Below, piece by piece: positions 10,701 through 22,025 of a DNA stretch of 64,000 nt (within the stretch, counting starts at the first letter, position 1; the number at the start of each line of letters is the position of its first letter). Source of the stretch: Tyto alba (taxonomy: Eukaryota > Chordata > Aves > Strigiformes > Tytonidae); the NCBI RefSeq assembly GCF_018691265.1, contig NW_024881283.1, positions 8,055,731 to 8,119,730 on the forward strand, in the 5' to 3' direction. A model generated the notes under the pieces. It worked only from the letters and a program-made list of their open reading frames with translations, had not been told where the DNA came from and did not search any database. A program made the position numbers and the translations under genes.

Positions 10701-12645
10701 TGGCCGCGCCGCCTCCTCCGAGGCACCCCAATTCCCCCGCCCCGGCCCCCCACGCTCGGCCAGGGGACGGGGAGGGGGTGCTGCCCCAGGTGACCCCCGT
10801 GGGGTCATGACAATGCATCCCGGGCGATGGGGCCGGACACCCCCCACGGACAGGGGAAGACCTCAATTGGGATTTCTACCCCACAGACTCGGTTTGGGGG
10901 GTCTGGTGCCCGTACCGGAGCATCCCACCCACCCCCACGGCCACGGCTCTGAGTCCTTACCTCAGTGCCCGGTGCGGTGGCTACGGCAGGAGCAGGGGCT
11001 GTGCCACCCACCTGGATCACTTCATGGGCCGGCGGGGACCTGTGGGCAGGAGGGCGAGAGGGTCAGGCCACCCCCCCCCCCCCGGGCACCTCTGCACCCC
11101 GGGGACCCACCGGTGGGTGACCAGGCGGGGAAGCACGGTGGGACGCTGGCTCTTCCTGCCACAGCTGGCAGCCCTGCACGCTGCCGCTAGCCTTCACCTT
11201 ATTTGCCTCGATTATATTTTTATTGCCAGCAGCCCGGTGTCGCCGGGCTTCCCTCCACACCCCCTGGGGGACTTGCCAGCAGCTGGGGGACAACCCCAGG
11301 GCTGAGCCATCTGTCCCCATCTTTCCTTGGAGAGGCCAAGACCCCCAGGGATAACTTTCCCGGCGCTGCTGGTTGGGTTTGCTCTTTTCCACTCGTTGCA
11401 TGAAGATCCCTTTATGCTGCTGCTGAGCCACAACCCAAATCCTGCAGGCACCGCGATGCTCCCCTGGTTCCCCCGTTCCCCCCCCCCGTTTCCTACAGGG
11501 ATGTGGGAGGGTCAAGGTTGTCCCCACGGTGTCAGTGGGCTCCAGAAAGCAGCTGCGGGATTCAGCAAGCTGTAATTAAGTGCTTGGGTTTAATTAACTT
11601 GGCTGGGGAAGGGGATAGGAGGAGCTGGAGGAAGCAGCAGAGGTGGGGAGGGGTAGGGTGGCCTCATGCCTGGGATGGGGCTGCTGCCCCCCAGCCCAGC
11701 GCTCCCTGCTCAGCCCCAGTGCAGCCCCTCGGCATCAACAGTGATGGCTCTGCCTCCCTCCTCCTCCTCCTCTTCCTCCCAGGCCCAGTAAGCAGTGGCT
11801 TTACATTGGGACTGCATGGGATGCGCCAGCCTGATGCCAAAATTCAAGCTGCTTTGGGGAAGCCAGGGCACCCAGGTTCCCCACTGCACCCCCCTGCCTC
11901 AGTTTCCCCACGCTCCTACCCCACGGCGGGGCATGAAGACACTCAAGTCTGCCCTGGTGCAGTGACCCTGGGGTTCGTCCTGTTGGGTGCTGGTGTGTTT
12001 TGAAGGGGTGCTGGGCCCCACAGGATGGTTTGGGGGGGGCCCTGGGGTGCCTGGGGCAGCCGTGGGGTGGGAGATTTGCACCCGCTCTGCCCCGGCATTT
12101 GCCTCCACGCTGTGATCAGCGTGCGGGCGTCCCCGCGCCGCAGTTGTCCTTGACGGGTGGCTTGGGGCTGGGATTTGTCACTGCTGAACTCTGCCTGTGC
12201 CCCGGCGTGGGGGCATGGGTGGGTCCCCACGGTCCCCAGCGTGGGGACCCCCTGGCATGACCCCTGAGCCATGGCACAGGCGTTGAGTGCCAGGTGGGAG
12301 GAGGAGAATCGCTGCAGCCCCCCTGGTCTGGAGGGGCAGCTCCGTTTGGGGCTCGGCCCCTGATTTGCACCATTTTCTTGGCCTTGGGTGCCTACAGCCC
12401 GCGGTGGCCCTTTGCCTGAGGAGCCACGGCATGTGTGTGTCCCCCCCCCTCCCCGGGGTGTCTGGTGGGGAGGGCGAGGGGCTCCCTCCAGCGCGGGCCC
12501 CCCATCGCCATGAGGCTGAACTGGGGGAAGCTTGTGCCCCAAATTCACCAGGAAAGGCACCCCACCCCAAGACTGCTCTGGCGGAGGGGTGCGCTGCTGG
12601 AGGAGGGCTGCCCAAAAGGGGTGTGGGGATAGAGGCGGGGGGGGT

Positions 12646-12683
12646 GGGGGTGTGTGTGTATGTGTGTGTGTGTGTGCGTGTGT
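12646..12683 (+). repeat. GT-rich microsatellite
   Basis: A run of GT dinucleotides with single TA and GC interruptions, directly visible. Confidence 0.85.
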
Positions 12684-13938
12684 CCCCAGCCACACCCGAT
12701 GTGGCCCCGGGGTTTGTCCCTCCCTGTGGTGGCTTCCCCGCACCCCAATCCTGCTCCAGCCCCCGCTCCTCTCCCTGCACCGCCACATCTCCCTGCTCCC
12801 CCTGAGCACCCTGCCCCACGGGGACCCCGCGGCAGATGTCACCTCCGTGGGGACATCCCAGCTGATGAGGTGAAACCCTCCCCCGGCTCCAGGCAGGGCT
12901 AAATCCTGTACCCAGGAGCCTCCCCCCCCCCACCCCCCCCACCCTGGTCAGTGGTTCCCAGGCTGGCCATGCCAAAGGGGCAGCAGTTCCCCCCACCCCA
13001 ACCCCCCAGGATCAGGCCCATCCCCGTGTCACCTGGGGCCGTTTTGGGGCTGTGCCCCTTTGCTGCGGGCGCAGCGTCGCTGTGGGCACCGCAGGCTGGT
13101 GCGGCACCGCACCCCTCAGCTGGGGGCTGGGTGCCCCCCCTTCCTCTTGACTCAGCTCCACATCCCACGGCCCCCCCCTGCCCGTTGGGTGCCCGCTGGG
13201 TGCTGGGCCAACAGCCCATCGCTGAGCACCCTCCAGCCACTGCCACCCCTCCCCTCTACCCCCCCGGCCCATGGCCGCACCAGCATCGCTGCAGCCGTTG
13301 CAGGGTCGGACACGCAGTGCCTGAAGGATTTTTCATGGGGGGGGACCTTATCCCAGGAACCGGGGGGGCTGGGGCCAGATCCTGCCCGGGGTGGAGTTGG
13401 GGCTTCCCGGGGACTGTCCCCCCCCGCCATGGTTTGGAGACCTCCCTGGCTGGAGGGAGGTGTGAGTGCCCCCCCTCCATGGGGCTGAGTCCCCCCCAAC
13501 CCCGAGCGGGGCCGGTGGGGGTGCTGGGGGTCTCGCTGCGGCTGCGGGTGAGCGGCAGGATTTACCGCAGGGCTGCCGGGGAGCCGAGCCGCAGCACCCA
13601 CCCAGCGCGGGCGAGCACCCAGCCGTGCACCCACACCCACCCGGGGCCACCGGTGGGGCTGCAGCACCCCGGGGAGGTGTGTGTGTGGGGGGGGGAGGGG
13701 GGGTGTGAGCTGCCCCCACCCCATCACCCCCAGTCCCGGAGGCACCCAGCGAGCATTGGGTGCACCGGGCTGGGGGTGCAACGGGAAAGAGGGACCTCTG
13801 CGAGGGGTTTGGGTGCCCCGGGGGGAAACAGCCAGGGGCTGCCACAGCCCCCCCGCCCTGCCCTGCTCTTAGGCCTGGTGGCACCGCTGTCCCCACCCCT
13901 CCTTCCCCCCCACCCCTGCCGTGGCGGTCCCCACTCAC

Positions 13939-14060
13939 CGTGGCCGTGGGGAGCTCGAGGCGTGGGCAGGCGGTGGCCGCTGCCGGTTGTCTGCGGATGC
14001 TGCCGGAGCGCGGGGTGTCGGGGAAGAGCCGCCCGCCGTCTGTGTGAGCCGCCCTGCGCC
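13939..14060 (-). promoter_or_regulatory. Second candidate non-coding first exon of the CYRI-like gene
   Basis: A strong minus-strand donor (CCACG followed by GTGAGTGG) has its exon edge at 13939, at the downstream end of a roughly 110-base CpG-dense patch. This could be an alternative, more distal first exon. Nothing here is coding, and the link to the gene is inferred from strand and position only. Confidence 0.3.
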
Positions 14061-17000
14061 AGCTGCCGAATGCACCACAAAGACCACCATAGCCCCCCAG
14101 TCCCCCCCCGCCCCACGGCACTGGTGACGGTGACGTCTCAAGTGTGTGAGGGAGATGGGGAACGCTTAACCCCCTGCGTGCCAGCCGGCAAACCTCTGCG
14201 GCCTGCCTAGGCACGGGCTCCGGGGCCCACTGGGGTGCTGCTCCCTGGTTTTGGGGGACGTGGGGACTGTGTCCCGTCCCCCCCCCCCCCCCCATCAGAG
14301 CCAGCCCAGCTCAGCCCCAGTGACCTCAGCCTGCTCTGAGCAGGGGGAGGGAAGCCCTAAATTTTCCTTTGCTCCTGCCCCAGCCCATGGACAGTCCCGC
14401 TTCCCCCCAGTCCCCTCTCTGGGGAGGGGGACAGCCACCAAACCCACTCGGTGCCACCGCCACAGGGCCAAACCAGATGCATGCACCGGGTGCCCCATTT
14501 TGGCCAGGCAGCACCATCCATCCCCCCTTGGCTCCCGCCGGACTGGGGCCAGGAGGGGTTTGGATGGCACGTGCCAGTGCAGAGCTGTTCCCACAGGGGT
14601 GATTTGGGAGATAGGAAGCAGGTGGGGAACCCCAAAATTGGAGTATTTCTGCTTTTCCACCCTGCACCCCCTTTTCCCAGGTCAGCACAGAGCATCATGA
14701 TACGAACATCAAGAGTGACCCTGGGTGTTGTGGTCACCCCAGGTCCAGCGTGCCCAGTGGCACCCAGAAGTGTCCCCTGGGGACAGAGCGTGGGTGACAG
14801 CAGCTCCTTGCTCCTTTACAAGGGCATTTCTGCACAGGAAAGCACTGTATGGGTGCCCACCCTACAGCACCCCGATGCCAGCCAGGACACCCAGCACCAA
14901 GCCTCAGCCCTGGGGTGCAGCGGGCAGCGAAGGGACCTGCTCCGGGGACGTCAAGTGGCCGTGGAAAAGCTGAGGCTGCTGGTGAGGAAACACGGCTCAA
15001 AAAGAGGGATCAGCAGAAGAAATGGGCAGGCGAGGGAGAAATCCCTGGTTTGCTCCAAAACTCTCTGCAAACCACAGGTCAACCCCAAACGCTGCCCACA
15101 GCAGGGCTGGCACAGGGTGCCCCCTGGGCACACGTGCCTGTGGATGTGCCACCCGTGGAGGGGCTGTGCCCAGGGAGAAGCCACCCAGAGCCCACCCTGA
15201 TGTCCCAGTGTGTGCCCATGGCCCACCAACCCTGTGCTTGGGCCATGTGGCTGCTGCCCAGTGTGTCACTGGAAAATGTTTTGGGTTTTTTTTTTGTGGG
15301 GTTGCACTGGCCATGAGCGTTGTGCACTGGCCCGAAGAGAGGGGGGTCTTTCCCCATCCCCATCCTGCCCAGCTGACCCCACCCGGGGTGATGGGTCCTG
15401 GCCAGGACCGTGTTGTGGGGATGCTCATGGGAGATGAAAGTTGGGGGGTCACAGGGGGGGCTGGCTGAGCAACCGATGTCCCGGGCACCGCCGGTGTCAC
15501 AGCCGGGTGATCTGGCAGTGCAGCAAGACAAGGGCTGTCGGGAAGCCAGGGCGAGCGGCAGCGACTCCTGCTCCCCACGGCTCCCAGCAGTTTTGGGGGG
15601 GGGGCTGATCCATCGGCAGCAGCCTCAGGCAGCGGGGGGGCTGTGGCTGCAGTGTCCCCCCCACTGGGCACAGCCCCCCCCCCCGAGCTGTGCTGCTGCA
15701 GCCCGTAGCCGCTGGGGGAAGCTGCAGCCCTTTGCATTCGGCAGCGTCACTGGGTAACGAGGTTTTCGGGAAGGGGTGAGGCCCTGGCAGCTCTGCACCC
15801 CGGGGGGACCCCTGGGCAGGGACCTGGGGTGATGATGCTGCAGGAGCGAGGAGCAAAGGGCTGCCATGGAGCCAGCACTGTCTGCAGAGCCGGTTGTGTC
15901 CCCTCCCAGACAGACTGGTGTCCCCTCTGCAATCCCAGGGCCAACACCCCAGTCGAGCCTGGGCTCACATTAGGGTTTAGGGTGCCCCGACCTGGGTGCT
16001 GGGCTCAGCTGGCTGTTCCAGCCCACGGGCTTGGGATCACCAGTCCAGCCAGCCCTGCACGAGCCCAGGCATCTCCCCGGCACCAGGACTTGGGGTGTCG
16101 CAGCCACAAAATGTTGAACATCCCCCGTACCCCACAGCCACACTGGTCCCCATCCCCAGGGAGCCCACGTCGCACCCCACCTGGCGCTCCCTTGTCTCTT
16201 CCATCCGCTCCATGCCCCTTTGGCACACCCTGTCCCATGAGTTGAGCTGTGCCAATCTCAGCCCTGGCAGCCATGCTGCCTCAATTAAGCACTTATTAAT
16301 TTTTCAGTCCCCCTGCGCGCCCTGAGCGCGGGCGGTTTGCAGTGGCGCTAATTGATGTCTTCTCTACTTCAGCATTTAAGAACCAGCAGCGGGTTGCCCA
16401 GCCGGCACGGACTGGGGGGGCTCTACCCCCCACCCTCTTAGGGAAGGGCTCATGGAGAGGTTTTGGGGCCACGCAGAGCCACGTGCCCAGCACCCGGCAG
16501 AGGCTGCTGGAGTGACCCGAAATCCGCGGGGCTCAATCACCCCACCCCGGGTGGGGATCCAGCCCCAGAGAGGGGCACGGCACAGAGTGCAGCTGTGGTG
16601 GGGGTCCCAGCCCTGCTGCCCCTGGGACAGGCGGGTGATGGATCCCTGCAGCCCCTCCGCTGCATGTACAGAGCTGCAAATATCGGTGTCCTTTTGTAAA
16701 CCAGCCCTCTCTTGCCTCCACGTTTCTGCAGCTTCGTGCAATCACTTCCTCAGCGAGGGGGTGTGCCCCCAAGAACAGCGCTGGACCAGGGGGGTGCTGA
16801 GCCATGGGGAAGGGCAGAGCACCCCACGGCACCCACTGTCCCATTGGGGACCGGGATGAGGACTGGGATGGTTGGATGGAGCTTTCATCCAGGCTCAGTG
16901 GCCACCGGTTGCAGAGGGGCTGCTGCGGAGGGGCCTGGGTGGCAGCGGTGTCACTGTGGGATGGCCAAGGTCACCGGGAAGAGCCTCCAACGATCGCCAT

Positions 17001-17354
17001 GGAAACACTCCACGTTTGGTTCTGGAGATCAGAGCGGTTTTCTCGGCCCTTTCCTCTCTGCGCTTCAGCTGTGGCTCTGCCCAGCAAGGAGGATCGAGGT
17101 GTGACCCTGTGTCCCCCCCAGTGCAGGCAGCGTGGCACCTGCCAGCCCTGAAGCACCCCAAGGGAAGGAGATTTTGGGGTGCTTTGGGATCAGCCACAGC
17201 CAGCAACAGGAGCCAGAGGAGGGTGAGTGGGGCAGAGGGAGGAGGAGGAGGAAGCAGGGAAGCAGCAGAGTGACAGAAGGGGCAGGGGGTGCAGAGGGGC
17301 TCTGCCCAAGACTGGGGACCAGGCAGGTACCTTCGGGCCGGCGGCAGCTGCGAT

Positions 17355-17665
17355 GCTGAACCCAGCACCCCCCGCATCCCACTGCTGGCATTCCCCCCCC
17401 ATCCCGGTCCCAGCATCCCCCCCTGCCACATCCTAATCTCAGCATCACCCCCCAGCCCCACATCCCAGTCCTAACATCCCCCCTGCATCCCAATCCCAGC
17501 ATCCCCCCCCCCCCTTACATCCCAGTCAGTATCCCCCCTGCATCCCGGTCCCAGCATCCCTCCCCCCCCCCCCCAAAACATCCCAGTCCCAGCATCACCC
17601 CCCCGGCCCCCATCCCGGTCCCAGCATCACCTCCACGTTCCCCCCCAGCATCCCTGTAGCCCCCC
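17355..17665. repeat. C-rich minisatellite upstream of HPCAL4
   Basis: About nine imperfect copies of a 25-33-base unit resembling CATCCCRGTCCCAGCATC followed by a C run of variable length. Copy length varies mainly through the C run. It ends about 50 bases before the HPCAL4 promoter island; its G-rich strand is the minus strand. Confidence 0.85.
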
Positions 17666-17699
17666 CCCCCCCCAGTCTCCCACCTCGACCCCCCCCTCC

Positions 17700-17913
17700 C
17701 GCGGCCCCTCCCTCATGATTGACAGCGCTCCCAGCCAATGGGCGAACGCTGCCGCCTGTTGGGGGGGGGGGGGGGGCGGGAGGCCCGCAGCTACAAGAGG
17801 GGCGGGAGCGGCACGGATAGAGCCGGCGGGCTGGACCGCGGCCCCTCCGGTACCGGCACCGGTCACCGGCTTCGTGCCCCGCCGAGCCGCCTCCCGCCCG
17901 CGCCGCACGACAG
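17700..17913 (+). promoter_or_regulatory. HPCAL4: HPCAL4 promoter and non-coding exon 1
   Basis: A CpG-rich block holds an inverted-CCAAT-type site context and a direct CCAAT at 17735-17739, a run of 16 G at 17761-17776, and no clear TATA box. Transcribed sequence probably starts near 17.80-17.83 kb and ends at the donor CAG|GTAAGG with exon edge at 17913. The first coding exon has its own acceptor at 19763, so a 5' non-coding exon is required and this is the best candidate. Confidence 0.6.
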
Positions 17914-19763
17914 GTAAGGGCCGTCGGGGCCGGAGCCGCCCCCCTCCCGGGGCTGGGACCCGGTTCCCCGGTGCGGAGCCGGTTCCAGCGGGTGATGGGG
18001 CCGGTGCTCCGGAGCTGCCCCCCCCCCCCCCCCTTCTCCCCCGGGTGGGCAGAACAGCCCCCGCACCCACGAGTGCTGCTGCCCCCAGCCCGGCCGCCCC
18101 ATCCATCCCTCGGGGGCCGGGCCCTGCATCCTTTCCCGGCTCCCCAGGGTGCCGATCCATCGCGGTGGTGCTGGAGGCTGGGTGCCCTGCTCTGCCCGGG
18201 GTGCAGCCCCGGGGAGGGGAGGGGGGGACACCCATAGGGACCCCCCTCTGTCCTGTTTTGAGACCAGCAGCTGGTGACCAGTGATGATATCGGCGCTTTG
18301 AGACAAGTGGTTCATGCCAAGCGCGTGGTGGCCCTTCTGGCTGCTGGCCCCAGCAGCTGTCCCTGCTGTCCCCTGCCCTGGTGTGGCCTGTGCCGGGCCC
18401 TGCTCAGAAAGGGGAATAGAGGTCTGTGGACCAAAGGATGCTCTTCTTGAGCTCTGGCCTCTTTGAGGGCTTCACTTGCAGGGTAAGGTGTGGTGCTTCT
18501 AGCAAAGGTCCAACATTGCTGTTCCCTTACGGGAAAAGCTGCCCCTTGGGCAGGTGAGAGGCTGCGTCCACCCCCCAGCGCGGCTGGTGGGAGATGCAGG
18601 AGGACACGAGCGTGGTACGTGGTGGGGATTCATCAATCCCTGCGGTTTAGAGCCGGACTGTGGTGCCAGGAGGGCTCGTGTAGCTCCGCAGCAGAGCTGG
18701 GGATCGCTGGGGAAGCGTTGTGCTCCGTGGGCGTCCGGATGTTTCCTCGGTTCTGGCTGCCGAGGGGTGGTGGGTTAAGCGCTGCTGCCGCAGACGGTGA
18801 CAGATGCTGGTGGGATGATGGGGCAGGAAGCAGCCTCTGCCTGCGGGATTAACTGGGAGCGTGAGGAGCCCCACATCGCTGCGGGGGGGGGTGAGGCTTG
18901 TGCCCATTCCAGGGTACCCCCATGTCCTGCAGCCCACATGGCCAGGAAATCAGATGCTCGGAAGAAGAGATGGTGCTTGGTCAGGCTCCAGGTGAACTTC
19001 TACTCAACTTTCTCTTTGGAGGGAGAAGCTCCAGGAGCTCTCGGCAAACCATCTGCTGCTCGGGCTGAGCGGCGCTGGTAGCCAAGGCTGCGTGGGAGCG
19101 GGCACGGCGTGTATCGGAGCAGCTCCGCATTCTGCCCACGCAGCTGCGGGCTTGCCAGCGCTCCGGTGCACCGCGCCGCAGGCAGCCCCGCAGCAGAGGG
19201 GTGCCTGGACACTGACCCCATCCTCACCAAGGGCTGGCCGGGGGTGGGTCGGGCATCGCTGCGGCCGTTGGATGCTGTAAGTCAGATGGTGCCAGTGAGA
19301 TTTTTTTTTTTTTTTTTCCCCTGCTTTAATGGCACACTCACGTTGCATCTTTGTCCCATCCTCACAGAGGGCAGCTGGACGTCATGGCCTGGTAAAGGCC
19401 ATGTGAGTTCTGGGTCTTCAGTTGCTTTTTGAGTGTTTTTCTGCAGCCTAAAGGGAGCCAGCCTAGGAGATGGAGGGGACTGAAGGTGATGCTGCTGTCT
19501 GCACTGGTGGTCTGCTCCAGGGCCAGCTCCTGCACCTCTCCAGCAGCACAGGCCACCACTGAACGTGGGCACCAAGCCTGTCCCCAGTGCCACAGTCGCT
19601 GTCCTGGCATTTGACAGTGCACAGACACCCATCAGCTGGGTGGATCAGCTTTACCGTGGGGAAGAGGCATGTGGGGTCGGCCAGCTGCTGGGGTGGAGCA
19701 GGGCCTGGGACCACCAGCCCTCCCCGTGCCCGGTGGGTAGGAGCTGTGCATTTTCCCTCCCAG
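17914..19763 (+). other. HPCAL4: HPCAL4 intron 1
   Basis: A 1.85-kb intron in the 5'UTR. No coding exon is seen. It contains a 17-18-base T run near 19.30 kb and ends in TTTTCCCTCCCAG. Confidence 0.6.
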
Positions 19764-19771
19764 GGGCAACC

Positions 19772-20761
19772 ATGGGCAAGCACAGCAGCAAGCTGGCCCC
19801 GGAGATGCTGGATGACCTGGTGAGGAGCACGGAGTTCAGCGAGCAGGAGCTGAAGCAGTGGTACAAGGGCTTCCTCAAGGACTGTCCCACCGGCATCCTC
19901 AACCTGGAGGAGTTCCAGCAGCTCTACATCAAGGTGGGCTCCAGCCGGGGGCCCGAGTGCTGCCTGTGGGGCTGGAGCACCCTGTTCCTGCCGGGGCAAG
20001 GGTGCTGCTTTGGGTGCAGCCTCTGCGCCCAGCTCCCCTTCCCTGTTTCAATCTCTCTCTTTTCTCTCCTCCCTGCAGTTCTTCCCCTATGGAGACGCCT
20101 CCAAGTTTGCCCAGCACGCCTTCCGCACCTTTGACAAGAATGGTGATGGGACCATTGACTTCAGGGAGTTCATCTGTGCCCTGTCTGTCACCTCCAGGGG
20201 CACCTTTGAGCAGAAACTCAACTGGGCCTTTGAGATGTACGACCTGGATGGGGATGGGAAGATCACACGCTTGGAGATGCTAGAGATCATTGAGGTACCA
20301 GTGCTTAAAATCAGCAGGGGTAGATTGCTTTTTCCAGGCTTTTCACAGCTATTGAGTCAGTTTTGATACCAAAGAATGAGTTTTCCTGCCTAAAGCCTTG
20401 TCTTAAAGGTACCTGGTGTGCACTGTAGCTGTGCAGCATCATAGCTTGTGCCACCAGCTAACTGGGTCCCAGCAGAGCAGCAGTCCTGTCCCCTGCCTTG
20501 ACCTGGGATTTTCCACCCATCCAACATTCCTGCTCTGGTACTTTGCTTTTCTTCTTGCTCCAGGCCATTTACAAGATGGTGGGGACTGTGATCATGATGA
20601 GGATGAACCAAGACGGGCTGACGCCCCAGCAGCGTGTTGACAAGATCTTCACAAAGATGGACAAGGACAAGGACGACCAGATCTCCCTGGAGGAGTTCAA
20701 GGAGGCAGCAAAAAGCGACCCCTCCATCGTTCTCCTCCTGCAGTGCGACATGCAGAAATAG
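19772..20761 (+). CDS. HPCAL4: Hippocalcin-like protein 4, neuronal calcium sensor
   Basis: A member of the visinin-like group of neuronal calcium sensors: calcium-myristoyl switch proteins that move to membranes when calcium rises. Three coding exons (19772-19933, 20079-20294, 20564-20761) join in frame to 191 residues, the family length. The start ATG lies eight bases into its exon, and [11 protein letters not shown] places Gly2 for myristoylation. EF1 is the usual inactive hand (DCPTG). EF2 (73-84, [12 protein letters not shown]), EF3 (109-120, [12 protein letters not shown]) and EF4 (159-170, [12 protein letters not shown]) keep acidic ligands at the expected places. The end [12 protein letters not shown] is typical. 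VSNL1 is the closest alternative; the C-terminal CDMQK and the HPCAL4-NT5C1A order favour HPCAL4. The N-terminal stretch [11 protein letters not shown] differs somewhat from mammalian HPCAL4. Confidence 0.95.
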
Positions 20762-22025
20762 AGCCCTGGGGGCTCATCGCTGGACTGGCCGCAGCCAACC
20801 TCTGCTCCCTGTGATGGTTTCCATCCCCATTTTCTGCTGATTCTCCCTCGTGCCCGCTTGGCCCCAGGCGTGAGCCACACTCCATCCCTCTTGCCACCCA
20901 TCCGCCTCCGCTCCCGGCTGCGTCCTGGGCAGCCCACAGTCCGTGGGCTGTAGCTCTCCCTCGATGGGTAGAGCCTGCTCTGGGTATTGCTGGCTTGAGG
21001 TTACCCCCAAATCAACCCTCTCCCATCCTGGAGCTGGACTCCTGCAGCCAGTGGTGAGAGTTCTGGCTCCCCAGGGTCAACTGTTCCTACATCCCTGCTT
21101 TCTCCCTGCTTTCCCCCACTGCTCTGCCTGGCCCATTCCCAGATCCTAACTGAAACCAGCTCCTCCTCCTTTCTGCTGATCCCCCCCTCATTGCTTGTGA
21201 TGTCTCCAGTGAGGCTGAAAAGTCCCAAATCCTGGTCCTGGTCTCTCCTTCATTGCAAATTCCCTGCAAAGCTGTCCAGAGGGTCCAGGGTTTGCCCCTG
21301 GGTGCTGGGGAGCTCAGGCAGGGTGCTGCACCTTCCCTGAGGGCTCGCTGCCTTGGCTCTCTCTGCCCAACTTTAGCTTTTCCACCTCTCCTTTTGCTGC
21401 CGGGAGCAGCCAGGATTGGCCAAGGGACTTTATGGGAGAGCAGAAGTGTCCAAGGCCACCCCTGGATCTGGCCAGTGTCTGATCTCAGAGAAGCTACCTT
21501 CCACCCCATCACTTTTGTGAGCTGGCAGAGCAAGTGGGTGACCACAACAGCCCTGGCAGCATCTTGGATGCTTTGTGCAGTTTCTGGCCTTCCTGGATCT
21601 TGAGGTGATGGCTTGGGGGGTCCTAAATTGAAGGCGGGGGTTGCCTGACTCCTCCACGGGCTTCCCTGGGGCAATGGTGGGATTGCGGGTGTTGAAGGCA
21701 TGTCCTGGTGCCACTCCTGGTGTGTGGCACTACTGTGGGGACTGGTGGGTCCTGTACTGGGGCTGTGGAGAGGTGTGGATGGGTCCTGTACCTGCTGAGC
21801 CTCCTGGAAAGGCTCTGAGGCCACAAGAAACATGTCTGTCTCCTTCCTTCCCCCCCCCATCCCAGCCTGCTGCCTCCATCCCTCCTGCCCCAGGACAGGA
21901 ATATTATCACAGATTGGTATTTAGTCTGCACGTTGTGGTGTTGATGACTGTAATATCTGTTAGAAGATGGTGAAGTTGTTATCTATTTTTTTAATGGAAA
22001 AATAAACTGTCCCCCATGTGTGGTG
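20762..22025 (+). other. HPCAL4: HPCAL4 3'UTR with poly(A) signal
   Basis: About 1.25 kb of non-coding sequence after TAG leads to AATAAA at 22001-22006 within an AT-rich end (TTTTTTTAATGG just before) and GT-rich sequence after. No earlier canonical signal was noticed. Confidence 0.75.

Larger units (their letters stand above)
10701..17690. other. Intergenic/5' region between CYRI-like gene and HPCAL4
   Basis: Seven kilobases without a recognisable protein exon. The 12.6-12.7 kb area has a GT repeat, and 13-14.3 kb is very GC-rich with many C and G runs, including a C run across 14277-14294. Small AT-rich patches with TAATTA-type homeodomain sites lie at 11.57-11.61 and 16.28-16.36 kb and may be regulatory. 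The long open frame at 12951-14210 is a GC artefact. Confidence 0.5.

Noticed and set aside
12951..14210. 419-residue open frame on the plus strand
   Set aside because: Low-complexity, C-run-rich translation with no recognisable domain, no splice context and stop-poor GC-rich composition.
1136..17690. MYCL, PPIE, BMP8 or OXCT2 between TRIT1 and HPCAL4
   Set aside because: Searched because PPIE, BMP8B and OXCT2 lie in this human interval and MYCL flanks it. No translated segment resembles any of them in this window.
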